64,000 nucleotides of DNA from Arcanobacterium haemolyticum (GCA_021532125.1 JADYUX010000002.1:310001-374000); one strand, 5' to 3'; positions 36,315 through 47,830 are shown, counted from the stretch's first letter. Made by a program: numbers and translations. Notes: generated from the sequence alone by a model not told the origin.

Positions 36315-36626
36315 TCAGCCGAACTGCTTAATAAGCGCGTCACGCTGATGCGGGCCAAGGCCTGCAACACGACGGGACTCAGAAATCTTTACCTGTTCCA
36401 TAATGTGCTTCGACTTTGCAGCACCAATACCGGGAAGCGAACCCAGCAGCGCTGAAACACGAAGCTTGCCGAGGACTTCGTCGTCCTTCGCCATATCAAG
36501 CGCCTTCGAGAGCGAAATCTTGCCGCTCTTGAGGTCGCGCTTGAATTCTGCACGCCGCTGACGGGCAACGGCGGCCTTCTCCAGTGCTGCGGCCCGTTGT
36601 TCGGGAGTAAGTGTAGGAAGCGCCAT
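36315..36626 (-). CDS. mihF: Actinobacterial integration host factor
   Basis: A small nucleoid-associated DNA-bending protein specific to actinobacteria, essential in Mycobacterium. 103 residues: N-terminal LTPEQRAAALEKAAVARQRRAEFK helices, then the helix-two-turn-helix core with VSALLGSLPGIGAAKSKHIME, which contacts DNA. The frame reaches 36725, but the ATG at 36626 has an AAGGAG site and fits the family length. The promoter must lie in 36627-36869. The 243-base gap to pyrF otherwise holds a tttcg-type A/T stretch and no gene I can support. Confidence 0.95.
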   Translation of the reverse strand: MALPTLTPEQRAAALEKAAVARQRRAEFKRDLKSGKISLSKALDMAKDDEVLGKLRVSALLGSLPGIGAAKSKHIMEQVKISESRRVAGLGPHQRDALIKQFG

Positions 36627-36869
36627 GGCAATCTCCTTCTTGCTGTGCGGACTCAGTGGAATCATCAAGCGTGATGCAGACGACTCTCTGCTCTTTATAG
36701 CCCAGAATTTGTCTTTTCGCTGCATCTTTAGCCCTACGATTTCGCGGGTAAATAGATATATCCGGTAAAACCGCTGGTAGCGGCCTCACCGGATACATCT
36801 GCGTAAATTGGGAAATTTCAGAATGTGGTCACGAAGGCGTGTCGTTTTCTTATGGTCTCGCCAAAATCA

Positions 36870-37736
36870 TCAGCCCACCGCACCAGAAACCACATCACGA
36901 GTACGGTCGAGTGCCTCGCGCAAACCGGCTGCACTCGGACCTCCCCGAAGCACGGATCGCGACGCCGAGGCGAGAACACGTTGACGCGCACCTCCGAAAA
37001 CCTCACGGATCTCCTCGCCACCTGCTCCCTGGGCCCCGATCCCAGGAGCAAGAAACAAGCCGGGGAACTCACTCAGGTCGATACCGAGATCGCGCGCTGC
37101 ATGTCCGATCGTCGCTCCGATGACAATTCCACAGGGACCGATCGAATCGGGGGCCAGTTCCCTATTCCAACCGGCGACAGCCCTCACAACCCGGCCGGCC
37201 ACACTATCGCCCGGCTCACCTGCATGTTGAACTTCCTTCCCCTCAGGGTTAGAAGTCAAAGCCAAGACGAAAAGTCCTTGCCCTCCGCGCACCGCACGGC
37301 GCGCCGTCGGCTCGATCGAGCTCGGTCCGAGATACGGCGAAACCGTGAAGGCGTCGCTACGCAAACTCCCCGACAGATACGCGTCGGCATACCCATCCAT
37401 CGTCGAACCGATATCGCCCCGCTTGACGTCCAGAATCACGGGAACGCCGGCTTGACGGCAAGCATCGAGAGTATCTTCAAGCGCCCGGATACCCGCCGAA
37501 CCATGCCGCTCAAAGAAAGCGGACTGCGGCTTAAATGCCGCAGCGCCCTCCCACAAGGCATCAACCGTACGCAAACCGAACTCGCGAAGATCGTGAGCTG
37601 TATCATCCAAATCCCACGCATCGAGCAGGCCCTTATGTGGGTCAATCCCCACGCATACAGGCCCAAGACGAGTCATGCGCTCGTACACCCGATCGCCGAA
37701 ACCAGGGGTATTCGTCGTCTCAATCACGCTTCTCAC
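36870..37736 (-). CDS. pyrF: Orotidine 5'-phosphate decarboxylase (group 2)
   Basis: Converts OMP to UMP, the last step of UMP synthesis. The 288-residue length and the motif [19 protein letters not shown], with the catalytic Lys/Asp set, mark the longer group-2 form used by actinobacteria. [14 protein letters not shown] and [12 protein letters not shown] are also typical. It overlaps the end of carB by four bases and closes the pyr operon. pyrD, which supplies orotate, is not in this operon. Confidence 0.96.
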   Translation of the reverse strand: MRSVIETTNTPGFGDRVYERMTRLGPVCVGIDPHKGLLDAWDLDDTAHDLREFGLRTVDALWEGAAAFKPQSAFFERHGSAGIRALEDTLDACRQAGVPVILDVKRGDIGSTMDGYADAYLSGSLRSDAFTVSPYLGPSSIEPTARRAVRGGQGLFVLALTSNPEGKEVQHAGEPGDSVAGRVVRAVAGWNRELAPDSIGPCGIVIGATIGHAARDLGIDLSEFPGLFLAPGIGAQGAGGEEIREVFGGARQRVLASASRSVLRGGPSAAGLREALDRTRDVVSGAVG

Positions 37737-40700
37737 TCCCCCACCCTCGCAAGGCGCTCAGCATCATGCTCTTGCAGGCTCATCACCGTGAACTTCTCCT
37801 TACGACGCGCAGCAATAGCCTGAACGGCCGCACCAAATTCCTGGACAGTCGTCACGATCGGCTTGTCAGCCGCAGTCGTCGAAGCGCGAATCGCGTACCC
37901 ATCTTTACGGGACTGGCGCGTATCAGGAGTATTGAGCACCATATCAACCTCGTCAGCAAGGATGAGATCGATGATCGTCGGCTCGCCGTTCGGGCCACGA
38001 CCCTCTGAATCCTTACGCACAGCGCGCGCTGGCACACCATAACGCTTGAGAACAGCCGCAGTTCCCGACGTCGCGTAAACCTCGAAGCCCATCTCAACAA
38101 GCTGAAGAATCGGGAAGATAATCGAGCCCTTATCGCGATCGGCCACCGACACAAAAACGACACCAGAATCCGGCAAACCGCCGTATGCCGCATCCTGCGA
38201 CTTAGCAAAAGCCACCGGGAAGGTATGTGCAAAGCCCATCACCTCACCCGTCGAACGCATCTCAGGGCCGAGGATCGTATCGACAACGCGCGAACCACGA
38301 GTCTGGAACCGCTTAAACGGCAGCACAACTTCCTTCACAGCAATCGCCGAATCAAGATCGATGACAGCCGCATCGTGCACAGGAAGCATCCCCTCGCTGC
38401 GCAACGTGGCGATCGACTTGCCCGCCATAATCCACGCAGCAGCACGCGCAAGCGGAACACCCGTCGCCTTAGAAACAAACGGCACCGTGCGCGAAGCACG
38501 AGGATTGGCCTCAATGACGTACAAGATGTCGTTCATGAGACCGAACTGGATATTGAGAAGCCCTCGTACATCCACGCCCTGAGCGATCGCGAGAGTCGCC
38601 TCACGAATATCGTTGATCACCTTGCGAGAAAGAGTCAAAGGAGGCAGGACACACGCAGAATCTCCCGAATGGATACCGCACTCCTCAATGTGCTCCATAA
38701 CGCCACCGAGGTAGAGCTCCTCACCGTCATAGAGGGCATCCACATCGATCTCGATAGCAGCATCGAGGAATCGATCGACAAGGAGCGGCGCCGCCTTACG
38801 CGAGGCATCCGTACGTGACGTCTCATGACGGGCGAGATACTCACGTAGCTGATTCTCCGAATAGACAATCTCCATGCCGCGCCCACCCAACACATACGAG
38901 GGGCGCACAAGCACGGGATACCCAATGCGGTTAGCAATCTCGATTGTCTGCGCGTCGCTCGTCGCAGTGCCATACGCCGGCGCATGGAGCCCAGCCTCAG
39001 AAAGCACAGCGCCAAAGTGCGCACGATCCTCAGCAGCGTCAATCGCTGCAGGGCTCGTCCCAATAATCGGGACCCCAGCCCGTTCAAGATCCTTCGCCAA
39101 AGAAAGCGGAGTCTGGCCACCGAGCTGCACAAGCATGCCCGCAACTGGGCCCGCAGCCTTCTCCGCCAAATACACCTCGACAACATCCTCAAATGTCAAA
39201 GGCTCAAAGTACAAACGTGAAGAAATGTCGTAATCCGTCGAAACCGTCTCCGGATTACAGTTGATCATCACCGTGTCGTACTCGGCCGCAAGCGTCCCAC
39301 TCGCGTGAACACAGGAGTAATCGAACTCGATGCCCTGGCCGATTCGATTTGGCCCCGAACCAAGGATGATGATGGCCGGGCGCTCGCGAGGCGCAACTTC
39401 CGTTTCCTCGTCGTAACTCGAGTAGTGGTAGGGCGTTTTCGCCGCAAATTCCGCGGCGCACGTATCAACTGTCTTGTACACCGGGTGCAAACCGTAAGCC
39501 CACCGGATCTGGCGCACGGCCTCCTCGCTGATCCCACGAATGTGAGCGATCTGAGCATCAGAGAATCCGTGCCGCTTCGCGAGCCTCAGAGCCTCAGGCG
39601 TGACAGCCTCACCCTGGGCAACGAGTTCAGCAACCTCGTTGATCAGGGCGATCTGGTCGACGAACCACGGGTCGATCTTCGTCGCCTCAAAGACCTCCTC
39701 AACACTTGCACCGCCGCGCAGTGCCTGCTGAACCTGGACAAGGCGTCCTTCCGTTGGTGTCGCAGCACACTTGAGCAGGTCACGCACCTCGTCACCAGAG
39801 GGAGCCTCACCCTGCCAGTGGAAGACGGAGCCCTTCTTGTCGATCGAGCGCATCGCCTTATTGAGAGCCTCAGTGAAGTTACGGCCAAGTGCCATGGCCT
39901 CACCCACAGACTTCATCGTGGTCGTGAGGGTGGCATCGGCGTCCGGGAACTTCTCAAACGCAAAACGCGGCACCTTAACGACGACATAGTCGAGGGTCGG
40001 CTCGAAGGAGGCAGGCGTGGACCCCGTGATGTCGTTAGGAATCTCATCAAGCGTGTACCCCACTGCGAGCCGGGCAGCGATCTTCGCAATCGGGAAGCCC
40101 GTAGCCTTCGACGCAAGCGCCGAGGATCGCGACACACGGGGATTCATCTCGATAACGATGACACGCCCCGTCGCGGGGTCTACAGCAAACTGAATGTTAC
40201 AGCCGCCAGTATCCACACCAACAGCGCGGATAATCGCAATACCAATGTCGCGAAGGCGCTGGTACTCACGGTCGGTGAGAGTGAGAGCAGGCGCTACCGT
40301 GATGGAGTCACCCGTATGAACGCCGACCGGATCGACGTTCTCGATAGAACAGACGACGACGACGTTATCGGCCTGGTCGCGCATGATCTCGAGCTCGTAT
40401 TCTTTCCATCCGAGGATGGACTCTTCGAGAAGCACTTCCGTCGTGGCAGAGTAGTGCAGGCCCTGTCCTGCGATACGACGAAGATCGTCGGGCGTGTACG
40501 CGAATCCCGATCCAAGGCCACCCATCGTAAACGACGGGCGCACAACGAGGGGGTATCCGAGATCCTCGGCCGCCTCAAGACATTCATCCATCGTGTGACA
40601 GATAACCGATCGGGCCGATTCCGCGCCACATTCCTCGACGACCTTCTTGAATTCGTCGCGATCCTCGCCCTTGGAAATAGCTTCGGCACGCGCGCCAATA

Positions 40701-41044
40701 AGCTCGACGCCGTACTTCTCGAGCACGCCGTTCTCGACAAGAGCCATCGCGGTGTTGAGAGCGGTTTGGCCTCCGAGGGTGGGGAGGAGTGCGTCCGGGC
40801 GTTCTTTCGCAATGACTTGCTCGACAACATCCGGAGTGATCGGCTCGATGTAGGTTGCATCCGCCATCTCCGGATCGGTCATGATCGTCGCCGGGTTGGA
40901 ATTGACGAGGATGACGCGCAAACCTTCTTCGCGCAGCACTCGGCATGCCTGAGTTCCCGAATAGTCAAACTCGCATGCCTGGCCAATGACGATCGGCCCC
41001 GAGCCAATGACGAGAACTGAAGAAATATCGTTACGGCGTGGCAT
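37733..41044 (-). CDS. carB: Carbamoyl-phosphate synthase, large subunit
   Basis: Makes carbamoyl phosphate from bicarbonate, two ATP and ammonia passed from CarA, feeding pyrimidine and arginine synthesis. 1103 residues with two homologous ATP-grasp halves: [17 protein letters not shown] opens the first, [17 protein letters not shown] the second. A C-terminal MGS-like allosteric domain contains [19 protein letters not shown]. The length matches the family. The start shares one base with the carA stop, so the two subunits are translated together. Confidence 0.98.
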   Translation of the reverse strand: MPRRNDISSVLVIGSGPIVIGQACEFDYSGTQACRVLREEGLRVILVNSNPATIMTDPEMADATYIEPITPDVVEQVIAKERPDALLPTLGGQTALNTAMALVENGVLEKYGVELIGARAEAISKGEDRDEFKKVVEECGAESARSVICHTMDECLEAAEDLGYPLVVRPSFTMGGLGSGFAYTPDDLRRIAGQGLHYSATTEVLLEESILGWKEYELEIMRDQADNVVVVCSIENVDPVGVHTGDSITVAPALTLTDREYQRLRDIGIAIIRAVGVDTGGCNIQFAVDPATGRVIVIEMNPRVSRSSALASKATGFPIAKIAARLAVGYTLDEIPNDITGSTPASFEPTLDYVVVKVPRFAFEKFPDADATLTTTMKSVGEAMALGRNFTEALNKAMRSIDKKGSVFHWQGEAPSGDEVRDLLKCAATPTEGRLVQVQQALRGGASVEEVFEATKIDPWFVDQIALINEVAELVAQGEAVTPEALRLAKRHGFSDAQIAHIRGISEEAVRQIRWAYGLHPVYKTVDTCAAEFAAKTPYHYSSYDEETEVAPRERPAIIILGSGPNRIGQGIEFDYSCVHASGTLAAEYDTVMINCNPETVSTDYDISSRLYFEPLTFEDVVEVYLAEKAAGPVAGMLVQLGGQTPLSLAKDLERAGVPIIGTSPAAIDAAEDRAHFGAVLSEAGLHAPAYGTATSDAQTIEIANRIGYPVLVRPSYVLGGRGMEIVYSENQLREYLARHETSRTDASRKAAPLLVDRFLDAAIEIDVDALYDGEELYLGGVMEHIEECGIHSGDSACVLPPLTLSRKVINDIREATLAIAQGVDVRGLLNIQFGLMNDILYVIEANPRASRTVPFVSKATGVPLARAAAWIMAGKSIATLRSEGMLPVHDAAVIDLDSAIAVKEVVLPFKRFQTRGSRVVDTILGPEMRSTGEVMGFAHTFPVAFAKSQDAAYGGLPDSGVVFVSVADRDKGSIIFPILQLVEMGFEVYATSGTAAVLKRYGVPARAVRKDSEGRGPNGEPTIIDLILADEVDMVLNTPDTRQSRKDGYAIRASTTAADKPIVTTVQEFGAAVQAIAARRKEKFTVMSLQEHDAERLARVGE

Positions 41045-42240
41045 CAGGCCTCGTCCTTTCCGCCGGCAGCGCGCCGGGTCACCATCATGTCCATAAAACG
41101 ATCAAAGAGATACGAGGCGTCGTGCGGTCCAGCCGCAGCCTCCGGGTGGTACTGCACTGAGAAAGCCGGGATGTCGAGGCACGAGAGGCCTTCAACGACA
41201 TCGTCATTCAGGCCGATGTGGGAAACTTCGACGCGCCCAAAGTGCCCGTCCTTATACGGTGACACGCTTGCACCTTCAAGCGGGGCGTCCACGGCGAAGC
41301 CGTGGTTGTGCGCCGTTATCTCCACTTTGCCTGTGGAGCGGTCGAGCACCGGCTGATTGACGCCTCGGTGGCCGTAATCGAGCTTGTAGGTTCCGTAGCC
41401 GAGTGCTCGGCCAAGGAGCTGGTTGCCGAAGCAAATTCCGAAGAAGGGGTATCCGGCATCAAGCACACCTCGAAGGAGGTCAACTTCGGTTGTTGCTGCC
41501 TCGGGATCGCCTGGACCGTTGGAGAAAAATACGCCGTCAGGTTCGTACGACTCAATTTGCGCAAGAGTGACGTTTGCCGGAACGACGATCACCCGGGCGC
41601 CGCGCTCAGCGAGCTGTTGAGGCGTGCGCGCCTTAATTCCCAGATCGACGGCAACAACCGTTGCGCGAGGCTTTCCACCCGGCTCAATCACGTAGGCTTC
41701 GTCAGTAGAAACTTCCACGGCAAGGTTTGCGCCGGCCATAGCCGGCTGTTCACGCACGAGGTTGAGAAGTACCTCAAGAGCAGCTGGATTGCGTTCGGCT
41801 GCACCTGCTGGCAGGGCCGATCCCGAGAAAATACCAGCGCGCATGACACCCTGTTCTCGCAGATGCCGCGTGAGCGCTCGCGTATCGACATCAGAGATCC
41901 CCACGATGCCCTGCTCGGCGAGCGAGGACTCTAGATCACCTGTCGCACGCCAATTGGAGGTACGGCGTGCAGGATCACGAACGACGACACCCGCTGCCCA
42001 GTACTGTGCCGATTCGGGATCTTCCGTATTCACGCCAGTATTACCGATGTGCGGCGCCGTCATCACGATGATCTGACGGTGATACGAAGGATCTGTAAAC
42101 GTTTCCTGGTATCCCGTCATTCCTGTCGAGAAGACGATTTCACCGAGCGTTCGCCCGCGGGCACCGTAGGCATTGCCGACGAAGACGGTTCCGTCTTCGA
42201 GAACGACGAGGGCCGGTTCCTGGTTGGTGAGAGTACTCAT
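41044..42240 (-). CDS. carA: Carbamoyl-phosphate synthase, small subunit (glutaminase)
   Basis: Releases ammonia from glutamine for CarB. The C-terminal class-I amidotransferase domain has the nucleophilic Cys in [12 protein letters not shown] and the His-Glu pair in [11 protein letters not shown]. The N-terminal CPSase domain begins [20 protein letters not shown]. The frame runs back to 42390, but the ATG at 42240 overlaps the pyrC stop (ATGA) and has a GAAGGAG site, giving 398 residues, the usual size. Confidence 0.97.
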   Translation of the reverse strand: MSTLTNQEPALVVLEDGTVFVGNAYGARGRTLGEIVFSTGMTGYQETFTDPSYHRQIIVMTAPHIGNTGVNTEDPESAQYWAAGVVVRDPARRTSNWRATGDLESSLAEQGIVGISDVDTRALTRHLREQGVMRAGIFSGSALPAGAAERNPAALEVLLNLVREQPAMAGANLAVEVSTDEAYVIEPGGKPRATVVAVDLGIKARTPQQLAERGARVIVVPANVTLAQIESYEPDGVFFSNGPGDPEAATTEVDLLRGVLDAGYPFFGICFGNQLLGRALGYGTYKLDYGHRGVNQPVLDRSTGKVEITAHNHGFAVDAPLEGASVSPYKDGHFGRVEVSHIGLNDDVVEGLSCLDIPAFSVQYHPEAAAGPHDASYLFDRFMDMMVTRRAAGGKDEA

Positions 42241-43592
42241 TTTGTTGCTCCTTCGTCGTTTTCGACACTGGCGAATGTTCGTCGTTCGTCGTGAATCTCG
42301 CTCGTTGAACGAAGCTCGCCATTCCAGAGTGTTGGCACGCCTTTGTAGAACGTGTACATCATGCGTCCTGGTAGTGTTCGCCCTTCCCACGGGGCATTTG
42401 TTGATTTGGAATGGGAATCATTGCCGTGGATCTCGCGCGTTGCCTTCGGATCGTGGAGGCAGAAATTGGCCGGCTCTCCGGCCTCGATCGGTCGTCCTTG
42501 GCCAGGGTTCTGGCAGAGGGCCGCCGGCGCATAGCTCATGAGGCGAGCGACGTCTGCCCACGTGATGAGACCGGGATCAACGAGCGACTGCTGTACCACC
42601 GACAATGCGGTTTCCAGGCCGATCATTCCGTTGGCTGCCGCAGCCCACTCACAATCCTTGTCTTCTTCGGGATGGGGTGCATGATCAGTGCCGATGACGT
42701 CGATCGTGCCATCGATAACGCCCTGACGAAGTGCCTCAATATCCTCGGCCGTGCGCAGCGGCGGGTTTACCTTGAAACGCGGATCGTAGGAGCGCGCTTC
42801 GGTGTGGTCAAGGGAAAGATGGTGTGGCGTGGCCTCGGCAGTCACGGGCATTCCCTGGTGCTTCGCCCATCGAACAAGCCCGACCGATCCCGCAGTGGAG
42901 AGATGGAGAATATGCACCCGGCTCCCCACATGCTGGGCTAGAAGGATATCGCGTGCGACGATGGCTTCCTCAGCGACTGCCGGCCATCCCGCCAAACCGA
43001 GCTCGGCTGACACATCACCTTCGTGCATTTGAGCGTTTTCCGTCAGACGCGGATCTTGGGCGTGCTGAGCTACGACCCCGTCGAAAGACTTGACGTATTC
43101 GAGCGCGCGGCGCATGAGCACCGGATCGGAAACGCACATACCATCGTCAGAAAAATACCGTACCCGTGCATCCGATTCCGCCATTGCACCAAGCTCAGCG
43201 AGATGTTCGCCTTTAAGCCCACTCGATACGGCACCCACCGGGCAGACATCCACATATCCGGCCTCGATACCAAGGTTGCGAACTTGTTCGACAACGCCGG
43301 CTGTATCTTGTACGGGAGTCGTATTCGCCATCGCATTGACACAGGTGTATCCACCTGCTGCAGCAGCCTGTGACCCCGTGAACACCGTTTCCGAGTCCTC
43401 GCGGCCGGGCTCACGCAGATGCGTATGAGGATCAACAAGGCCCGGCAAAGCGATAAGGCCCTCAGCATCGACAACCTTCGCACCGGCAGCTTCAAGATTG
43501 TCCCCGACGGCTACGATCACGCCGTCGCGAACGTGGATATCAACCACGTTCTCGCCGAGCACGTTAGCCTTTTTTACCAGATATTCAGTCAC
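42237..43592 (-). CDS. pyrC: Dihydroorotase
   Basis: Closes carbamoyl-aspartate to dihydroorotate. A 451-residue class-I (AllB/PyrC type) amidohydrolase: the metal-binding HxH in [13 protein letters not shown], later histidines in [10 protein letters not shown] and [13 protein letters not shown], and the metal Asp in GTDHAPH. The start is a GTG preceded by GGAGATC and overlaps the pyrB stop by four bases. It sits between pyrB and carA in the operon, as in Mycobacterium. Confidence 0.97.
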   Translation of the reverse strand: MTEYLVKKANVLGENVVDIHVRDGVIVAVGDNLEAAGAKVVDAEGLIALPGLVDPHTHLREPGREDSETVFTGSQAAAAGGYTCVNAMANTTPVQDTAGVVEQVRNLGIEAGYVDVCPVGAVSSGLKGEHLAELGAMAESDARVRYFSDDGMCVSDPVLMRRALEYVKSFDGVVAQHAQDPRLTENAQMHEGDVSAELGLAGWPAVAEEAIVARDILLAQHVGSRVHILHLSTAGSVGLVRWAKHQGMPVTAEATPHHLSLDHTEARSYDPRFKVNPPLRTAEDIEALRQGVIDGTIDVIGTDHAPHPEEDKDCEWAAAANGMIGLETALSVVQQSLVDPGLITWADVARLMSYAPAALCQNPGQGRPIEAGEPANFCLHDPKATREIHGNDSHSKSTNAPWEGRTLPGRMMYTFYKGVPTLWNGELRSTSEIHDERRTFASVENDEGATK

Positions 43593-44560
43593 TGGATCTC
43601 CTCACCATGTGCAAGCAGCAAATAGAGCGCGGCCATGCGGATGGAAATACCATTCGACACCTGCTCAGTAACAACGGATTGTGGTGAATCTGCCGCCTCG
43701 GCGGTGATTTCGAGGCCGCGATTCATCGGGCCGGGATGCATAACAATCGCCTCCGAGCCGAGAGCCGCTAAGCGTGCAGCGTTGAGGCCGAAAGCTCGAT
43801 GGTATTCCAGGGGCGACGGGAAGAAGCCACCACCGCCGTGGCTCATGCGTTCACGCTGGATACGCAGCATCATGACAGCATCAGGCTTCGTTGCAATGGC
43901 CTCATCGAGGCTGTACACAACAGTGCACGGCCAATCGTCCATCCCCACGGGAAGAAGCGTGGGTGGTCCGACGAGCGTGACCTTGGCACCGAGGGTTGTC
44001 ATAAGCTGGACATTCGAGCGGGCCACGCGCGAATGAAGGATGTCGCCGACGATAACGACGTGTGCACCCGTCAGATCCGAGCCGGCTGGCGCCGGATTAT
44101 TTCCACCTGTCGTGTAGTGGCGACGAAGTGTGAACGCATCGAGGAGTGCCTGCGTGGGATGCTGATGGGTGCCATCACCAGCATTAAGGATCGGCACATC
44201 GACCCAACCGGTATCCGCAAGCCTTTGCGGGGCGCCCGAAGCGCGATGACGAACAATGAGCGCTTCAGCGCCCATCGCGACGATCGTCTGCGCAGTGTCC
44301 TTGAGTGACTCACCCTTCGAGAGCGAGGAACCTTTTGCCGAGAACGAGATAACATCCATCGACAATCGCTTGGCTGCTGTCTCAAAAGAGAGACGGGTTC
44401 GCGTGGAATCTTCAAAGAATAACGTGGCCGCTGTACGTCCACGAAGAACTGGCAACTTCTTGATCGTACGCAATTGAGATGCCGCCATTGCTTCGGCTGT
44501 GTCCAAGAGCAAAAGCGCATCATCGCGGCTGAGGTTATGGGTGGAGAGGAGATGCTTCAA
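43589..44560 (-). CDS. pyrB: Aspartate carbamoyltransferase, catalytic subunit
   Basis: Joins carbamoyl phosphate and aspartate, the committed step of pyrimidine synthesis. The carbamoyl-phosphate site [13 protein letters not shown] and the segments [31 protein letters not shown] and [11 protein letters not shown] (aspartate site) are clear in 323 residues. There is no pyrI regulatory subunit; control is likely through PyrR instead. It starts four bases after the pyrR stop. Confidence 0.98.
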   Translation of the reverse strand: MKHLLSTHNLSRDDALLLLDTAEAMAASQLRTIKKLPVLRGRTAATLFFEDSTRTRLSFETAAKRLSMDVISFSAKGSSLSKGESLKDTAQTIVAMGAEALIVRHRASGAPQRLADTGWVDVPILNAGDGTHQHPTQALLDAFTLRRHYTTGGNNPAPAGSDLTGAHVVIVGDILHSRVARSNVQLMTTLGAKVTLVGPPTLLPVGMDDWPCTVVYSLDEAIATKPDAVMMLRIQRERMSHGGGGFFPSPLEYHRAFGLNAARLAALGSEAIVMHPGPMNRGLEITAEAADSPQSVVTEQVSNGISIRMAALYLLLAHGEEIQ

Positions 44561-44564
44561 CGTG

Positions 44565-45113
44565 TCAGGCCTCCTCGATGAGGACGCCGTCGCGCCCGTC
44601 GATCTCGTGAAGCGCGACCTTCACACGTTCGTCACGCGCTGTCGGAAGATTCTTTCCAACGAAGTCTGCACGGATCGGAAGTTCACGATGCCCACGGTCG
44701 ACGAGAACGGCGAGTTGGATAGCACGTGGACGATCAATATCGGAGATGGCTTCGAGAGCTGACCGGATCGTACGCCCGGAGAAGATCACATCGTCGACGA
44801 GAACGACGATCTTATCTCCAAGTCCACACGAGGGGATGACTGTCGGCCCCATGGCGCGGGTTGGCTGGGCAGCGAGGTCGTCGCGATACATCGTGATGTC
44901 GAGGGTGCCAACTGGCACATCAAGGCCTTCACCAGCAATGGAAAGGGCATGATGGAGGCGATGAGCGAGAGGAACACCTCGCGTCGGGATGCCGAGGAGA
45001 ACTACCTCGTCACCGCCCTTATTACGTTCAAGAATTTCGTGCGCGATTCGACGTAACGACCTTGAGATGTCGTCCGCCTCCATCACTGCACGTGTGCGAT
45101 GTTCATCTGCCAC
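44565..45113 (-). CDS. pyrR: PyrR, pyrimidine operon RNA-binding regulator / uracil phosphoribosyltransferase
   Basis: PyrR binds pyr mRNA when UMP is high and represses the operon; many members also make UMP from uracil and PRPP. The 182-residue protein has the PRPP loop [18 protein letters not shown] and RGVPLAHRL. The start is a GTG at 45113, five bases after an AAGGAGG site. It is the first gene of pyrR-pyrB-pyrC-carA-carB-pyrF. Its own leader has a PyrR-type binding hairpin overlapping the ribosome site, so autoregulation by blocking translation is likely. Confidence 0.96.
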   Translation of the reverse strand: MADEHRTRAVMEADDISRSLRRIAHEILERNKGGDEVVLLGIPTRGVPLAHRLHHALSIAGEGLDVPVGTLDITMYRDDLAAQPTRAMGPTVIPSCGLGDKIVVLVDDVIFSGRTIRSALEAISDIDRPRAIQLAVLVDRGHRELPIRADFVGKNLPTARDERVKVALHEIDGRDGVLIEEA

Positions 45114-45126
45114 GTGGGCCTCCTTT

Positions 45127-45145
45127 CCCGCCTCACAGGACGGGG
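45127..45145 (-). promoter_or_regulatory. PyrR-binding hairpin in the pyr leader
   Basis: On the minus strand the leader reads ccccGTCCTGTGAGGcggg, a close match to the known PyrR loop consensus (ARUCCNGNGAGGYU), inside a C/G stem. It runs directly into the pyrR ribosome site GGAAAGGAGG. Bound PyrR should therefore hide the ribosome site. An upstream hairpin (45155-45175, cgaagctg / cagcttcg) may compete with or insulate it. Confidence 0.8.
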
Positions 45146-45154
45146 CTTAAAGGA

Positions 45155-45175
45155 CGAAGCTGTGATGCAGCTTCG
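45155..45175 (-). promoter_or_regulatory. Second hairpin of the pyr leader
   Basis: cgaagctg-tgatg-cagcttcg forms an 8-bp stem with a 5-base loop upstream of the PyrR site. It lacks a T tract, so it is not a terminator. It is probably part of the leader's folding control. Confidence 0.6.
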
Positions 45176-45214
45176 GCTTTATTCACTTGTATCGGGCGCG
45201 TAGGCACCTAGACC

Positions 45215-45243
45215 ATTCTAAACTCCCGTGGGCCGGTTGTCCG
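45215..45243 (-). promoter_or_regulatory. Predicted promoter of the pyr operon
   Basis: On the minus strand cggaca (-35, 45243-45238) and tagaat (-10, 45220-45215) are 17 bases apart. This predicts a leader of about 95 bases before pyrR that contains both hairpins. Confidence 0.6.
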
Positions 45244-45336
45244 ACAGGTTTATCTTTCGGTCCACCCCCGTGAGGGTTACTTCCCTCCCATAGGCGCGGT
45301 GCATCCACGAACGTCTGCCGGTGATTGAGCATAAAA

Positions 45337-45362
45337 GAGGGAGTACCCGTAGGTACTCCCTC
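45337..45362 (-). terminator. Terminator after nusB
   Basis: An 11-bp stem (gagggagtacc / ggtactccctc) with a 4-base loop is followed by ttttat on the minus strand. It lies 78 bases past the nusB stop and ends the efp-nusB unit before the pyr promoter. Confidence 0.93.
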
Positions 45363-45439
45363 GTGAAGATGTTAGCCATCCGACATCATTCGGCGTGCTC
45401 CGGCGTGTTGCCCGGAACAGTAATCTCGCCGAGAGTTTT

Positions 45440-45982
45440 TCAACCTTCGTCGTCCGCCCGGGTGGCTTCGTGAGCCGCACGTGTCTGCGCCTCACCTTCG
45501 GCCATACCAGCTTCTGCTTCAGTCTCTCGCTTCGTCGGAACGGCCTCACCCAACTCAGCCGCACGAATGTCAGCAACCTTGTTGAGGATACCCATGACGA
45601 AACCCACCGACCGTTCAGTCGAGAGTTCACGGGCCAGATTCGCCCACTCCGACACGACGAGCGCACGGCCGGTACCAACCACCATAAGTTCTGCCGCACT
45701 CAAGCGAAGAATAGTGCGATCCACGACGTTCATGCGTGAAAGAGCCCAATCTTCACTGGCAGCTTCAAGCATCGGATCGACATCGTCAATATTCGACGCA
45801 TAAGCGCGGACAAGTTCGCATCCAAACTCGCCGATGGGAACCTGTGCCGTCGAGACAACGCGGCGATCCTCAAGCAGATCGAGAATACCGGCCTCGAAAA
45901 GGACGTCCTTTTCGTCGGCCTCAAACACCACGTCGAGCGCTCGATGGCGCTGCGTGGATCGGGATGTCTTCTTTTTGGCCAT
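45440..45982 (-). CDS. nusB: Transcription antitermination factor NusB
   Basis: NusB binds boxA RNA with NusE (S10) to keep RNA polymerase elongating in rRNA operons. The 180-residue all-helical protein starts STQRHRALDVVFEADEKD and contains VDRTILRLSAAELMV and VVSEWANLARELSTERSVGFVMGILNKV, the conserved C-terminal half. An acidic tail of about 35 residues follows, rich in Glu and Ala, which is common in actinobacteria. It shares one base with the efp stop (TGATG). efp-nusB is a standard pair. Confidence 0.95.
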   Translation of the reverse strand: MAKKKTSRSTQRHRALDVVFEADEKDVLFEAGILDLLEDRRVVSTAQVPIGEFGCELVRAYASNIDDVDPMLEAASEDWALSRMNVVDRTILRLSAAELMVVGTGRALVVSEWANLARELSTERSVGFVMGILNKVADIRAAELGEAVPTKRETEAEAGMAEGEAQTRAAHEATRADDEG

Positions 45983-46545
45983 CAGTCGGTTACGCGAGAA
46001 ATGTAGGCGCCAGTGCGGGTATCAACCTTGACCTTGTCGCCCTGGTTGAGGAAGAGAGGAACCTGAATTTCGTATCCAGTCTCAACGGTGGCAGGCTTCG
46101 TGCCAGCGTTTGAACGATCGCCCTGCAGGCCCGGCTCGGTGTAGGTGATCTCAAGGACAACCGACGCAGGAAGCTCGACGAAGAGGACCGTGCCATCGTT
46201 GGAGGCCACAATAACTTCCTGGTTCTCGAGGAGGAAGTTGGCGGCATCCCCGACGATCTCCGGAGTCACCGGAATCTGCTCGTAGGTCTCCATGTCCATG
46301 AAGATGAAATCAGTGCCATCATTGTAGAGGTACTGCATGTCGCGGCGATCAACAGTGGCCGTCTCAACCTTGACACCAGCGTTGAGCGTGCGATCGACAA
46401 TCTTGCCCGAGAGCACGTTCTTCATCTTGGTGCGCACGAATGCGGGGCCCTTGCCCGGCTTAACATGCTGGAATTCGACGATGCTCCAGAGCTGGCCTTC
46501 AATACGAAGAACCATGCCATTCTTAAGATCGTTAGTGGTTGCCAC
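45982..46545 (-). CDS. efp: Elongation factor P
   Basis: EF-P rescues ribosomes stalled at proline runs. It has three OB-type beta domains in 187 residues: N-terminal [36 protein letters not shown], with the tip Lys of KPGKGP in the usual position, then a middle domain and the C-terminal TGAYISRV end. The start is a GTG at 46545, behind GGAAATT, giving the usual ATTNDL N-terminus; the frame extension to 46599 is unlikely to be translated. The proline-rich proteins at 14.5-19.9 kb would be natural clients. Confidence 0.97.
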   Translation of the reverse strand: MATTNDLKNGMVLRIEGQLWSIVEFQHVKPGKGPAFVRTKMKNVLSGKIVDRTLNAGVKVETATVDRRDMQYLYNDGTDFIFMDMETYEQIPVTPEIVGDAANFLLENQEVIVASNDGTVLFVELPASVVLEITYTEPGLQGDRSNAGTKPATVETGYEIQVPLFLNQGDKVKVDTRTGAYISRVTD

Positions 46546-46706
46546 GCAATTTCCGTTCTGCTTGTAATCGTGAACATCGCGTATTGACTTCAACCACACA
46601 TGGACGAAGTCACCTACGCGGTTACTTGCCGCATCCCAGAATACCGCGATTTCATCGAAAAACTAGTGAGAAATCCGTATGAGGCTCGTCGCTTAACGCC
46701 GAGCGC

Positions 46707-47270
46707 TCACGCGTGAGGACCGCTTCCGCCAAGATACTGCTCGACGAGGTCAGCCGATTCCTCCACCGTCCGGTGAGAAGTATTGATTCGTTCTTCGCTC
46801 AGCGCCTCATAGAGAGGAGCTCGCTGCGTGAGCTGCTGGTAGAAGATTCGCCGAGGCGAAGATACGGCCGCCATACGCGGGCCGCCCAAGCCATTTCGCT
46901 TGACAAGATGCGTGAGGTCGGCTGTCAACCACAAAACACGGGCTCCATTCGTAGCCAACTCAGCCAACCGCTCTCGCACAGAAGCGAAGAATTCGTCGTC
47001 AAGATTGTTACCCAGGCTGCCCGATCCAAGCGCAAGAATCCTGTCGTCAGCGGCAGCGATATCGACGAGGCAAGCCAATGCGATGTCCCGTTCGAGAGCA
47101 CGCACCCGGTCCTCGGAGTGATCGATGGCGAAATCGTCGAGAGTTTCACCTGTTACCTGTTCTGCGATGCTCGTCGTTGTGAGAAACGGCCTGCCCATGC
47201 GCTTAGACAGCTCACCCGCAACCTCGTCGAGCAATGCCCCAGGCGGGCCAATGAGGACGATAAGACTCAC
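46707..47270 (-). CDS. Shikimate kinase-like protein with decayed P-loop
   Basis: A second shikimate-kinase fold directly after aroK (four-base overlap). The overall pattern is kept in 187 residues: the N-terminal strand LIVLIGPPG, the GSGSLGN position of the usual GGGxV, VLWLTADLTHLVKR, and the lid/substrate segment QLTQRAPLYEAL. But the Walker A reads GPPGALLD instead of GxxGxGK[ST], so the phosphate-binding Lys is missing, and the RPLL arginine site is altered. Kinase activity is unlikely. In related genomes aroB follows aroK here; this gene sits in its place. It could be a partner or regulator of AroK, or a decaying copy. Confidence 0.72.
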   Translation of the reverse strand: MSLIVLIGPPGALLDEVAGELSKRMGRPFLTTTSIAEQVTGETLDDFAIDHSEDRVRALERDIALACLVDIAAADDRILALGSGSLGNNLDDEFFASVRERLAELATNGARVLWLTADLTHLVKRNGLGGPRMAAVSSPRRIFYQQLTQRAPLYEALSEERINTSHRTVEESADLVEQYLGGSGPHA

Positions 47271-47830
47271 CGACGCTCACCTGATCCATGAGACTTTTTC
47301 GCAGGAAGAACAACCGGAATCTCAGCGTAACCCAAGACCGTGAGAACCGCCGCGACAACTCGTTCAACCGGCCCATCATCCGATGACACCGTATGGCGGG
47401 CAACCTCTCGGTAGAAAGGCTCCCTATCCCGCTTCAGTTCGGCGAGCTTAGCCGACGGATCTGTCGCAAGCAGAGGACGAACCGTGTGTGAACGCGAGAC
47501 GCGACGCAACAGTTCGTCGTGCTCAACATCAATCAGAATGACGGGATGATCACGGAGGATTCTCCGAGTTGATTCCGTGAGGACTGCGCCACCTCCCAAA
47601 GAAAGGATGCCGTCGAACTCAACAAGAGCCGTCGCGATAACCTCTGCCTCAATGCGGCGAAACTCCTGTTCACCATCCTCGGCAAAAATGTCGGGGATTG
47701 TTCGTCCCGTCGTCTCCTCAATGAGCGCATCTGAATCCCTGAATGGAACATCGAGGCTCAAAGCTACAGCGCGGCCAACCGTCGTTTTCCCCGATCCTGG
47801 CATGCCAACAAAAACACCTCTAACACTCAT
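47267..47830 (-). CDS. aroK: Shikimate kinase
   Basis: Phosphorylates shikimate with ATP in aromatic amino acid synthesis. The P-loop [11 protein letters not shown] is intact, followed by the shikimate-binding [13 protein letters not shown] (Asp), FRRIEAEV (Arg), LSLGGGAVL and the lid with TVRPLL. 187 residues, normal length. It overlaps aroC by four bases upstream and the shikimate kinase-like gene by four downstream, so the three are translated as a unit. Confidence 0.96.
   Translation of the reverse strand: MSVRGVFVGMPGSGKTTVGRAVALSLDVPFRDSDALIEETTGRTIPDIFAEDGEQEFRRIEAEVIATALVEFDGILSLGGGAVLTESTRRILRDHPVILIDVEHDELLRRVSRSHTVRPLLATDPSAKLAELKRDREPFYREVARHTVSSDDGPVERVVAAVLTVLGYAEIPVVLPAKKSHGSGERR

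Noticed and set aside
39305-41020. A 571-residue open frame on the plus strand
   Set aside because: It is antisense to the highly conserved carB. Its protein is Arg/Asp-rich with no family resemblance, as expected from a mirror frame of GC-rich coding DNA.
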